A DNA stretch of 64,000 bases from Rhodospirillales bacterium (GTDB lineage Bacteria > Pseudomonadota > Alphaproteobacteria > Micavibrionales > Micavibrionaceae), in contig JACKIU010000003.1 in the NCBI GenBank assembly GCA_020638295.1, positions 62,001-126,000 on the forward strand. The letters run 5' to 3'. Positions 17,337 to 25,520 of this stretch are shown here, one piece after another. Within the stretch, counting starts at the first letter, position 1, and every line of letters begins with the position of its first letter. The position numbers and the translations under genes are program-made. The notes below the pieces were generated by a model. That model was not told the DNA's origin and searched no databases. It saw nothing but the letters and a program-made list of their open reading frames with translations.

Positions 17337-18179
17337 ATGAAAATTTTGGTCGTTGATCAGGATAGCATGTCTGCACAGCTTATCCGTTCAAAGCTCGAGG
17401 CCCAAGGTCACCAAGTTGTTGAAGAAAAAGTCAAAAATAATGCCGTCGACAGGATGGCCGGGGATGATTTTGATGTCGTTTTGCTGGATCCCAGTCCGTT
17501 GACCAACCCACGGCCGTTGATTTTGAACGCACGACGCGTGGTTAAGAATTATCCTTATATCGTTATTATGTCCCAGAGCCTGTCTGAAGAAGAAGCGCTG
17601 AAAAGCGGGGTGAACGAAATGCTGGCCAAACCCATTGATCCGGAAGCCTTGCAGAAAAAAATTGCCAATGCCAGGCGTCTTATTGATGTTGTGCGGCGGA
17701 TTGGCGATGAGTCTGAGGATTTCCCCAGTGCTGGCGGGGTGATTGCGAAATCGGCTTTTAACCAGTTGTTTCTTTCAGCGATTGATCGTGCCGATCGTTA
17801 CGGTGAACGGACATATATTCTGCAGATTTCCTTAAGTAATTATAGGCAGTTACTGGAAGGTAGCGGCCCCTATGCTGCGGAATTTGCGGTGGCCAAGCTT
17901 TGCCAGTATCTGGTGCTGTTGCGTCGACAAAGCGATGTTATCGGTCAGACGGGCAAGAATGAGTATAGCTTGTTACTGCAGCGTCCGGTTTATGAAACCG
18001 AGCCGCTGGAGGCGGCCAATCGTTTTGCGCAGGAACTGGGCGCGCTTAAAGACATTGATTCCGGGCGCGCGGAGCCTGCCGAGATCACCGTTTCGTTGTT
18101 AGCGGTGCCGAGTGGTGCGCAGATGGTTGAGCATGTGTTTAAGCCCGGTGAGCACGCAGAAGAAGCCGTTCAAGGTTAA
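17337..18179 (+). CDS. Receiver protein with degenerate GGDEF-like domain
   Basis: 280 residues. The N-terminal receiver domain has D7/D9, phospho-acceptor D51 (VVLLDPSP) and K98 (LAKPI), so it can probably be phosphorylated. The C-terminal part (about 135-270) has the spacing of a GGDEF domain (RADRYGERTYILQISL... IGQTGKNEYSLLL), but the signature is GKNEY (206-210) instead of GGDEF, so cyclase activity is unlikely. The layout resembles a shortened PleD. It may bind c-di-GMP or act by dimerisation; this is inference. Confidence 0.6.
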   Translation: MKILVVDQDSMSAQLIRSKLEAQGHQVVEEKVKNNAVDRMAGDDFDVVLLDPSPLTNPRPLILNARRVVKNYPYIVIMSQSLSEEEALKSGVNEMLAKPIDPEALQKKIANARRLIDVVRRIGDESEDFPSAGGVIAKSAFNQLFLSAIDRADRYGERTYILQISLSNYRQLLEGSGPYAAEFAVAKLCQYLVLLRRQSDVIGQTGKNEYSLLLQRPVYETEPLEAANRFAQELGALKDIDSGRAEPAEITVSLLAVPSGAQMVEHVFKPGEHAEEAVQG

Positions 18180-18292
18180 AGTCCATAAATTAGGAAAAAA
18201 TTCCTTGACAGGTGCTCGTGTTTCGGGCAGCCTAGGCGTATCAATACCCCTATTGTATCTTTAACCTATTCCTCCACGCAGCCTCTATAGAA

Positions 18293-18312
18293 CATACCGA
18301 CTAGTTGGTATG
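18293..18312. promoter_or_regulatory. Palindrome, probable TetR-family operator
   Basis: CATACCGACTAGTTGGTATG is a 20-bp palindrome with one mismatched pair. The core CCGACTAGTYGG recurs at 45788 in front of a NemR/AcuR-like regulator gene. It lies about 45 bases before the start of the gene at 18357 and just after a -10-like TATAGA. Confidence 0.5.
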
Positions 18313-18356
18313 TATTTGTTTGTGCTGGTTGAGCTTAATTACAGGAGATTTTAAAA

Positions 18357-18692
18357 ATGACAACGAAGCTTCCTTTGGATTCTAACGATAACCCCATCCC
18401 GGCGTTGCGGTTGAAAGATAACGGTGCGCATGTGGTGGCCACTTCCGGGACTAGCGCACGCAACAGCACCGCCTTTGATGCGGATACGCGGGTGATCAGT
18501 GTTTATGCGACCGAAGATGTCTATTTGAATTTTGGAGATTCATCGGTGAGCGCTGGCACGTCAGATCACTTTTTCCCGGCCGGGGTTTATTATGACGTGG
18601 CCTTGGGTGGCGGGGCGACAGCGCATGATACGCATGTGGCGGCCTTACGTGTGAGTACGAACGGTCAGCTCTATATTTCCGAGAAAGTATAA
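18357..18692 (+). CDS. Small hypothetical protein, strand-rich
   Basis: 111 residues, no signal peptide or membrane segment. It is rich in Thr, Ser, Ala, Asp and Gly with alternating hydrophobic residues (TRVISVYATEDVYLNFGDSS; YYDVALGG; AALRVSTNGQLYISEKV), suggesting a beta-sandwich. The look recalls small phage structural or head-decoration proteins, but no other phage gene is nearby, so I leave it unassigned. A clear ribosome site (CAGGAG) precedes it. A palindrome 45 bases upstream suggests repression by a TetR-type protein. Confidence 0.6.
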   Translation: MTTKLPLDSNDNPIPALRLKDNGAHVVATSGTSARNSTAFDADTRVISVYATEDVYLNFGDSSVSAGTSDHFFPAGVYYDVALGGGATAHDTHVAALRVSTNGQLYISEKV

Positions 18693-18694
18693 TC

Positions 18695-18710
18695 CATACC
18701 GCTTGGTATG
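18695..18710. repeat. Short hairpin CATACC/GGTATG
   Basis: A 6-bp stem with a 4-base loop just after the stop of the gene at 18357, in the gap to recR. The arms are the same hexamers that end the operator at 18293, but with spacing 4 instead of 8. No T-run follows; either a weak terminator or a second binding site. Confidence 0.4.
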
Positions 18711-18711
18711 C

Positions 18712-19308
18712 TTAAGCGCTGGCCTTACGGGACCTGAGGGCGGTGGTGATGGTGCCGTCATCGAGGTAATCCAGTTCGCCGCCGACAGGGACTCCGTGGG
18801 CCAGATGCGTGACCTCCAGACCGGGGCGGTTGATATGATCGGCGATCATATGCGCGGTGCTTTGTCCGTCGACGGTGGCGCTGAGGGCCAGAATAATTTC
18901 ACTGACATCCGGATTGGTCGCGCGCCGGATCAGGCTGCTGAGATTGAGTTGATCGGGGCCGATGCCATCGAGAGCGGAGAGCAATCCGCCAAGAACATGA
19001 TAACGCCCTTTATAGGCTGAGGTACGCTCAATTGCCCAGAGGTCACTGATCTGGGCAACAACACAAATCTGACTTTCGCTGCGTTTTACGTCCTGACAAA
19101 TAGCGCACGGGTCGTGCATGTCGAGATTGCCGCACACAGAACAGGTACGAATTTCTTCGGCTGTACGTTTGAGAAGGTCCGCCAAAGGCAACATGGTTTG
19201 ATTTTTATGCGCCAGCATATGCAGGGCAATGCGCCGGGCTGAACGGTTGCCGAGACCAGGCAGGCCGGAGAGTGTTTTGATCAAATGTTGAAGCGGGCCG
19301 TCCTGCAT
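18712..19308 (-). CDS. recR: Recombination mediator protein
   Basis: 198 residues. Helix-hairpin-helix start LIKTLSGLPGLGNRSARRIALHM, then a four-cysteine zinc finger (CSVCGNLDMHDPCAIC), then a Toprim domain (ICVVAQISDLWAIERT..., GGLLSALDGIGPDQL). RecR works with RecO and RecF to load RecA on gapped DNA. Lies 11 bases after lolA, not with dnaX as in many genomes. Confidence 0.95.
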   Translation of the reverse strand: MQDGPLQHLIKTLSGLPGLGNRSARRIALHMLAHKNQTMLPLADLLKRTAEEIRTCSVCGNLDMHDPCAICQDVKRSESQICVVAQISDLWAIERTSAYKGRYHVLGGLLSALDGIGPDQLNLSSLIRRATNPDVSEIILALSATVDGQSTAHMIADHINRPGLEVTHLAHGVPVGGELDYLDDGTITTALRSRKASA

Positions 19309-19319
19309 GTGTAGGTCTT

Positions 19320-19943
19320 TTAATCGTTAAGGCCTTTTGTACGTCCTTCCGGGTCGGCATAGACGAACAGATCGGCCGGGTGCTTGATATCGGTTTTGAG
19401 GTAAAAGAGCTCGACTTCGGTAATCAGGCCTTGCGCATCGACAACCCGCCATTTACTCAGCGTCAGCGGGTCTTCTTTAAAGCCCAGCGTGATTGAGCCG
19501 GCTTCGGGGTCAGAGCTCTGGACGAGTTCGATCTGTAAAAAGCCGCCTTTGCGCCGGACGCTTTGCACCATGATATCTCCTTCCAAAGATAAATCCTTGC
19601 GCAGGAAAAAATCGGCCAGTGTCTGGCCGATCGGCGCGTTGGTTTGCTCGCCCAATTCCGCATCATAGAAATAGATAAAAAAGCCGTCGGCGACGACGAA
19701 ATCCTTGATCGGTTCGTCATATTCAAAACGCAGTTTTCCCGGACGCTGCAGATAAAACGTGCCGACCAGTTGCGTGCCGTCATGGGTGGTCTGGACAAAG
19801 CGGGCGCGCGCCGATTCGAGGTTTTGCAGATAATGCTCGACCATTTTGACATCTTTGTTAAAGCTCTCGGTTTTTTCGGCCGCGCCGGGCAGCGGTGAGA
19901 GGAGTAGGCCAAGGGCCAGCAGGGCAAGCGCAATCAATCGCAT
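19320..19943 (-). CDS. lolA: Outer-membrane lipoprotein carrier protein
   Basis: 207 residues: signal peptide (about 1-22, ending LPGAAE) and the LolA half-barrel, with the family segments ARFVQTTHDGTQLVGTFYLQRPGKLRFEYDEP and LPLTL-like region DPLTLSKW. It ferries lipoproteins from LolCDE to the outer membrane. In alphaproteobacteria it usually follows ftsK; here a 1.7-kb opposite-strand gene intervenes. Confidence 0.9.
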   Translation of the reverse strand: MRLIALALLALGLLLSPLPGAAEKTESFNKDVKMVEHYLQNLESARARFVQTTHDGTQLVGTFYLQRPGKLRFEYDEPIKDFVVADGFFIYFYDAELGEQTNAPIGQTLADFFLRKDLSLEGDIMVQSVRRKGGFLQIELVQSSDPEAGSITLGFKEDPLTLSKWRVVDAQGLITEVELFYLKTDIKHPADLFVYADPEGRTKGLND

Positions 19944-20069
19944 ATTTCAAAAGTCCTTTATTCTTATTTCATACAGATAGTATACGCGGAGCGCGAAGGA
20001 AACCCTTCTTGTAAATTTGTCTATAATTGCCCTAAGGTATTGGATAATTGAAAATTAGGGGATTAAGAG

Positions 20070-21812
20070 ATGGACGATCTAATTGAAAGCAGCGGCGTAA
20101 GAAACAAATACACATCAACCGGCAGGCATTCTGGCTATCAAGTTGATCTTTATCATTCGGGACTAGACGAGCATAAACATCTTTCAGCAGTTGAACACAG
20201 CGCGCTTCTGGGGAAAGTTCACAATCAGACGATTTCTTGGCAAGCAAAGTGGGAAAAAGAACTACATAAGCAAGAGCAGCAGTCAAAAGAAGAAAATGCT
20301 AGAGAGCGCACTGAGAAGGCTCAGGCGAAGATCAAGCAAGTTGAGAACATTCTAAAACACACACTTAGCATTGATGATGCAATAGACTGGGAAACGCTAA
20401 AGCACAAAGATGAGTTCTGTCTGAACCCAAAATCAAATGCATATGTTGACTATATTATATTTGATAAGAAGAACGGTTTTCCTAAGGAAGTTACGCTCAA
20501 GATGCAAAAGGCGATGCCGAAGCAAGAGAACTTTTTTACAAAGATTGGTTTCTTTCAAAAAGTGCTAGGACAGGAAGAAAAAATCAGAGCAAAGCAACAA
20601 GAAGAATTTGATAAAGCAATTGCTGTTAGAAAAGTCGAAAATGAAGAAATTCGTAAAGATAATATCGAGCGTGAAGCCGAGTTAGAAGCAAAGCAAAATC
20701 AGTGGGAAAAAGAGAAAGTTGAGTTTGAAAAGGCTCAAAACGAACACAATGCAAAAGTTGAAGAACTTGAAGGTCAGTATCAAAAGAAGGACGTCGCTGC
20801 GATTATAGAATACTGCGAGATGGTTTTGAATAATTCAGAATATCTGGACAATTTCCCGCAGGAGTTTGATCTGCAATACAATGATACGAACGGTATGCTG
20901 CTTGTTGATTATCAACTTCCATCAATTAATGAGATGCCCACGATTAACAATGTGCGCTACGTTAAATCTCGTGATGAAATTGAAGAAAAAACGATTAGTC
21001 AGTCAGCATTAGCAAAATTATATGATGAAGCAATCTATCAGATCGTGCTTAGAACGCTTCACGAATTATTTGAAGCAGATACAATTGACGCTATCTCATC
21101 AATTAATTTGAACGGACTTGTAACAGCAGTTAATCCAGCGACAGGTCACGAAGAAACGAGTTGTATTGTTACGGTGCAAACAACAAAAGAAGCATTTGAA
21201 GCGATTAATCTTGAAGGAATTGTAAGCAGTCAGACATACAAAGAATGCTTCAAATCACTTAAAGGCGTGGGTAGTGCAAAACTCAGTACAATGACAGCAG
21301 TCAAACCTCTTCTTGAACTCAACAAATCAGATAGACGTTTCAGAGATCATTATGAAGTTGCTGACAGTCTCAATGATGAAGTCAACATTGCTGCTATGGA
21401 TTGGGAAGATTTTGAGCATCTTGTCAGAGAAATCTTTCAAAAAGAATTTACTGAAAATGGTGGTGAAGTAAGGGTTACACAGGCATCAGCAGATGGTGGT
21501 GTTGATGCAATCGCTTTCGATCCTGACCCGTTAAGAGGTGGTAAGATTGTTATTCAAGCAAAGCGTTACACGAATGTTGTCGGTGTCGCAGCAGTGCGTG
21601 ATCTCTATGGCACTGTTATGAATGAAGGGGCGACAAAGGGCATTCTTGTAACAACGTCAGATTACGGCTCTGATTCATATAATTTTGCAAAGGACAAACC
21701 GCTTACGCTGCTTAACGGTTCAAACTTGCTTCATTTGCTTGAAAAGCACGGTCACAAAGCAAAAATTGATATAAAAGAAGCGAAGAAGGTTCTCAAAGAG
21801 CAGGCGGCTTAA
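20070..21812 (+). CDS. Mrr-like restriction endonuclease with coiled coil
   Basis: 580 residues. The C-terminal 140 hold an Mrr-type PD-(D/E)xK nuclease fold: FEHLVREIF helix, GGVDAIAF (D479), then IVIQAKRY (Q496, K498), followed by VRDLYGTVMNEGATKGILVTTS. The middle (about 75-245) is a long lysine/glutamate-rich coiled coil (EKAQAKIKQVENIL, REAELEAKQNQWEKEK). Mrr enzymes cut modified DNA. Base composition is clearly more AT-rich than the neighbours, with A-ending codons, unlike the host genes; this indicates horizontal acquisition. No methyltransferase or specificity gene accompanies it. Confidence 0.8.
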   Translation: MDDLIESSGVRNKYTSTGRHSGYQVDLYHSGLDEHKHLSAVEHSALLGKVHNQTISWQAKWEKELHKQEQQSKEENARERTEKAQAKIKQVENILKHTLSIDDAIDWETLKHKDEFCLNPKSNAYVDYIIFDKKNGFPKEVTLKMQKAMPKQENFFTKIGFFQKVLGQEEKIRAKQQEEFDKAIAVRKVENEEIRKDNIEREAELEAKQNQWEKEKVEFEKAQNEHNAKVEELEGQYQKKDVAAIIEYCEMVLNNSEYLDNFPQEFDLQYNDTNGMLLVDYQLPSINEMPTINNVRYVKSRDEIEEKTISQSALAKLYDEAIYQIVLRTLHELFEADTIDAISSINLNGLVTAVNPATGHEETSCIVTVQTTKEAFEAINLEGIVSSQTYKECFKSLKGVGSAKLSTMTAVKPLLELNKSDRRFRDHYEVADSLNDEVNIAAMDWEDFEHLVREIFQKEFTENGGEVRVTQASADGGVDAIAFDPDPLRGGKIVIQAKRYTNVVGVAAVRDLYGTVMNEGATKGILVTTSDYGSDSYNFAKDKPLTLLNGSNLLHLLEKHGHKAKIDIKEAKKVLKEQAA

Positions 21813-21820
21813 AAAGCGCT

Positions 21821-21909
21821 ACTGGGCCCAGTGAGCGGGCCAGAATGTACTAAATCAACGGGGTAATGAGGGGGCGCTTGTCAGGTGTGGGCCCGATGAG
21901 CGGGCCCAC
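21821..21909. repeat. Two related GC hairpins
   Basis: The second (21887-21909) is a perfect 9-bp stem GTGGGCCCG/CGGGCCCAC with loop ATGAG. The first (about 21822-21843) is an imperfect version sharing GGGCCC, TGAG and CGGGCC. They lie between the Mrr-like gene and the end of ftsK. No T-run follows either, so they are not standard terminators. Confidence 0.6.
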
Positions 21910-21922
21910 TTAAGCCTGATGG

Positions 21923-24433
21923 TTAGCCGACATCCGAGAAATCGGAGATCAGGACTTCACGCTTGCCGGTTGCGTTGGCTTTTGAAACCACGCCCTGGCG
22001 TTCCATTTCCTCAATGATGCGGGCGGCGCGGTTATAGCCGATTTGCAGGTAACGCTGGATAAAGCTGGTGGAGGCTTTGCCTTCGCGCGCGACCAGAGCA
22101 ACGGCTTCGTCGTAGAGTTCATCGACTTTTTCACCGCCGCCCATGCGGTCGTCGAAGATGGCCTGCATGACTTCGCTGGCGTCGGAGAAATCGTTATCGG
22201 TGATGGAATCGATATAGGACGGCGCGGCCTTTGATTTCAGATCGCCGACGACCGATTCGACTTCATCGTCGCTGACGAACGGGCCGTGGACGCGGGTGAT
22301 GCGTCCGCCGGGGGCCATATAGAGCATGTCGCCCATGCCGAGGAGTTGTTCTGCGCCGCCTTCACCGAGGATGGTTCTGGAATCGACCTTTGAGGTGACC
22401 TGAAAGGAAATGCGGGTCGGGAAGTTGGCTTTGATGACGCCGGTGATGACATCGACCGAGGGGCGCTGGGTGGCCATGATGAGGTGAATACCGGCGGCGC
22501 GGGCCATCTGGGCGAGGCGCTGGATGGCGCTTTCAACGTCTTTGCCAGCGACCAGCATCAGATCGGCAAATTCATCGACGATGACGACGATATAAGGGAG
22601 TTCGGAGAGGTCCATTGACCGGTCTTCGAAGATCGGTTTGCCGGTATCGGCTTCGAAGCCGGTCTGGACTTTTTGCATGAGGGTTTCGCCTTTTCTGGCG
22701 GCTTCGCGGACGCGTTCGTTGTATCCGGCGATGTTGCGCACGCCGAGCTTGGACATGGCGCGGTAGCGTTCTTCCATTTCGGCGACGGTCCATTTCAGAG
22801 CCACCACGGCTTTGCCGGGTTCAGTGACGACGGGGGCGAGGAGGTGCGGGATGCCGTCATAGACGGAGAGTTCGAGCATTTTCGGATCAATCATGATGAA
22901 GCGGCATTTTTCCGGCGGCAGGCGGTACAGCAGCGAAAGAATCATCGTGTTGACCGCGACAGATTTCCCTGAACCGGTGGTCCCGGCGACCAGCAGGTGG
23001 GGCATTTTGGCCAGATCGGCGACGATCGGCTGGCCGCCGATATCCTTACCCAGAGCCAGAGGCAGGCTGGCGTTTGATTTGTCGTAGAGCGCGGTGGTGA
23101 GCAGGTCCTGCATGTAGACAATCTGGCGGTTTTTATTGGGCAGCTCGATTCCGATAACGTTGCGGCCCGGGACGACGGCGACACGTACGGAGATGGCGGA
23201 CATCGAACGCGCGATATCGTCGGCAAGGCTGATGACCTTGGCGGATTTGGTGCCGGGGGCGGGTTCAAGTTCATAGAGCGTGACGACGGGTCCGGGGTGG
23301 ATTGAGGTGATTTCGCCTTCGATGTTAAAGTCGGCCAGGACGTTTTGCAGCAGTTCGGCATTGCGGCGCAGGGCGTTTTCGTTGAGTTGCGGGCCGTACT
23401 CATCGGAGGGGGGCGTCTGAAGCAGTTCGAGGCCGGGCAGTTCCCAGTCCTCTATGTCTGAAAGGCTAAAGCGTTGCTGCGGGCTCGGCGTGGGCTGTGT
23501 GCCGGAGGTTTGTGGCGTGACGACGGGAATGGGTGCTGAAGGTTTTGCCGCCGTCGGTAAGGCGGATTGTGGCGCGGGGGCTGGCGCCTGCACAGGCTGA
23601 GTTGCTCCGGTGGTGATTTGCGGGGCGATGCGGACCGGCGTATGTGCGGGTATTTTGAAGGGGAGCGCCTTGATGGCGGCCAGCGGGTCGGGCCGGTAAT
23701 CCGTGTCGTTGTGATGGGCGATCCATTGCTGAAAACTATAGACCAAGCCGATAATAAACAGTGCGGCATGCTTGATTAAATTCCAAGTCTTTTGAAATAT
23801 ATAGCCAATTTCAGCCAATTTTGTCGCGCTGGCGTAGAGCGCCAGAGGCAGGGCGATCAATCCGGCGACGGTTGTGATGCTGGTCGGTCCTGCAAGCGCG
23901 GAAAGCCCCTGTCCGCTCAGGCCGATTTTGTTCAAGATGAGCGTGCCGAATGCGCCGCCCAAATATGTATGCGGGCCCCAGCCTTCGGAGGCGTTTTGAG
24001 CAAAGGCAATCGCGGTGAACAGGGCCGCGGCGCAGAGGGCGATGGAGCGCAGCCAAATGGGCCTGAGGCTTTGGCGATTAAAGCTGCGGATGCCCCATGA
24101 GATGAGGACGAGGCTGAATAGCGCGCTGCCGATACCCAGCGTTTGAAGAAGCAAGTCGGACAACCATGCTCCACTCGTGCCCATCCAGTTGGCGATCGTG
24201 GTGTTGTCAGTTGTTCCCGCAGCGGTGTTCCATGACGGATCGGCGGGATTATAGCTGAGCAGGGCGAGCAGAATAAACAAACCACCCAGTATGGAGGTTA
24301 AGGCAAAGCCATCGACAAAACGCCGGGCGATGAAAGCCTGCAAGCTTTCGGGCAGGAATTTCATCAGGAGTGATTGTTTGTTTTTCGTGTTGCGGCGTTT
24401 GGGGGCGCGGCGGATGGTACGGGTACGGGCCAT
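21923..24433 (-). CDS. ftsK: DNA translocase FtsK
   Basis: 836 residues. Four N-terminal membrane helices (residues 30-200), a Pro/Ala-rich linker (about 260-330), then the motor: alpha/beta RecA-type domain with Walker A GTTGSGKSVAVN, Walker B IVVIVDEFADLM and QMARAAGIHLIMATQRPSVDVITG, and a C-terminal winged helix (gamma) domain (QRYLQIGYNRAARIIEEME) for KOPS recognition. It pumps DNA at the septum and activates XerCD at dif. The linker is short compared with E. coli FtsK (1329 residues). Confidence 0.95.
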   Translation of the reverse strand: MARTRTIRRAPKRRNTKNKQSLLMKFLPESLQAFIARRFVDGFALTSILGGLFILLALLSYNPADPSWNTAAGTTDNTTIANWMGTSGAWLSDLLLQTLGIGSALFSLVLISWGIRSFNRQSLRPIWLRSIALCAAALFTAIAFAQNASEGWGPHTYLGGAFGTLILNKIGLSGQGLSALAGPTSITTVAGLIALPLALYASATKLAEIGYIFQKTWNLIKHAALFIIGLVYSFQQWIAHHNDTDYRPDPLAAIKALPFKIPAHTPVRIAPQITTGATQPVQAPAPAPQSALPTAAKPSAPIPVVTPQTSGTQPTPSPQQRFSLSDIEDWELPGLELLQTPPSDEYGPQLNENALRRNAELLQNVLADFNIEGEITSIHPGPVVTLYELEPAPGTKSAKVISLADDIARSMSAISVRVAVVPGRNVIGIELPNKNRQIVYMQDLLTTALYDKSNASLPLALGKDIGGQPIVADLAKMPHLLVAGTTGSGKSVAVNTMILSLLYRLPPEKCRFIMIDPKMLELSVYDGIPHLLAPVVTEPGKAVVALKWTVAEMEERYRAMSKLGVRNIAGYNERVREAARKGETLMQKVQTGFEADTGKPIFEDRSMDLSELPYIVVIVDEFADLMLVAGKDVESAIQRLAQMARAAGIHLIMATQRPSVDVITGVIKANFPTRISFQVTSKVDSRTILGEGGAEQLLGMGDMLYMAPGGRITRVHGPFVSDDEVESVVGDLKSKAAPSYIDSITDNDFSDASEVMQAIFDDRMGGGEKVDELYDEAVALVAREGKASTSFIQRYLQIGYNRAARIIEEMERQGVVSKANATGKREVLISDFSDVG

Positions 24434-24724
24434 AAGATGTGCTCAGTCGTTGTAACAGGGTGGTTAAAAAAGTTAGAGGGGTGGCTCGCCTCGTTTGTTT
24501 ACGCACAAGCCTTGATGAGCCTAAAGTTTACAGAAAAGCAGGGTTGAATACAAGTTAAGTGAATTGGCGGGGCAGGATTTTTTATATCTTTGAAAGTGTT
24601 GTGATGAGCGGGATTCGAAGAATCTTAAGCTTTCATTAACTTTTTTGGTGTTATGTATAGATTATCGTTCTGCGTTCCACACTGAAAATTTAGTCTTAAA
24701 AAAACCAGTTTCCGGGAGGTTTGT

Positions 24725-25087
24725 ATGTCTCAGGTCTATGCTCATGCTCATGCTCACTCTGCGTTATCTGCAGAGCCGGAATATGCGGTTTATATTTATC
24801 ATCATCCCGAAAATCGGCTGGAAGGTCAGAATGACTGGGAAATGCGTACACGTACAACCAGTTTGCAAGACGCGCTGGATGAGGCGCGGTGTTTGCATGA
24901 AAGTCGGGGATACCGGATGGTTGAGGTTAAAAAACGCGCGCTTAACCAGCGCACGGCGCGTGTGCAGGATCAGACCTTTAAGGTGTTTGATTGCCAAAGC
25001 GATGAGCAGGGACCAAGTGCCAAAATCGCGCTTGGTGCGGCGTTTAGCGCGGCGGCGGCCTTTATGGCGTCTTTGTTGTTGAATTAA
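24725..25087 (+). CDS. Hypothetical protein with C-terminal membrane anchor
   Basis: 120 residues. It opens with an alternating Ala-His stretch (YAHAHAHSALS), has a polar centre, and ends in a hydrophobic segment (about 100-119, IALGAAFSAAAAFMASLLLN) that could be a tail anchor. Strong ribosome site GGGAGG at a good distance. It overlaps the convergent gene at 25084 by 4 bases. No family recognised. Confidence 0.6.
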   Translation: MSQVYAHAHAHSALSAEPEYAVYIYHHPENRLEGQNDWEMRTRTTSLQDALDEARCLHESRGYRMVEVKKRALNQRTARVQDQTFKVFDCQSDEQGPSAKIALGAAFSAAAAFMASLLLN

Positions 25088-25422
25088 TCCAGAATGCCGA
25101 GCGGGTCTTTCAAGACCATTTCGCCGATTTGCCTGTAGACATTGGCGTTTTCGAGCATTTGTTCTTTGATCGGTTCGTTTTGTTCGGCCAGCGTGGTGAA
25201 GAACGTGGCGGCATCGATCAGGAGCTTTCCGGCCAGTTCATTATGCGGTGTGCCGTTGAGCGCACCCTGCGGTTCCTGGGCGAGCAAAGCGCCCATTTGT
25301 CTGAAGACGGTGGCGTTTTCTTCCATCTGGTCTTTGAGCGGCGGGTTTTGTTCCCCCAGTGTGAGGAAGAAGTCGGCGGCATCGGTTAGTAATTTTGAGG
25401 CCAGTTCGGCATGGGTGGGCAT
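25084..25422 (-). CDS. Small helical protein made of two repeats
   Basis: 112 residues consisting of two tandem copies of about 53 residues. Copy 1 runs from HAELASKLLTDAADFF to LAQEPQGALN, copy 2 from HNELAGKLLIDAATFF to LKDPLGILD; roughly half the positions are identical. Each copy predicts two amphipathic helices, so the whole may fold as a four-helix bundle. No signal peptide. Function unknown. Confidence 0.65.
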   Translation of the reverse strand: MPTHAELASKLLTDAADFFLTLGEQNPPLKDQMEENATVFRQMGALLAQEPQGALNGTPHNELAGKLLIDAATFFTTLAEQNEPIKEQMLENANVYRQIGEMVLKDPLGILD

Positions 25423-25520
25423 AATATAAGAACTCCTGTTTTTCAGTTGGTCTAACCTAACATGCCGGCGCGGGGGTAAAGCAAGGCTTAATTCCGCGCT
25501 TTTGTGCCGGTGTGCTTTTA

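Noticed and set aside
18205..18210. TTGACA as a -35 box for the gene at 18357
   Set aside because: No -10 hexamer at 16-18 bases; the sequence there is CAGCCT.
20022..20027. TATAAT as promoter of the Mrr-like gene
   Set aside because: A perfect -10 but no recognisable -35 at the proper distance; too weak to list.
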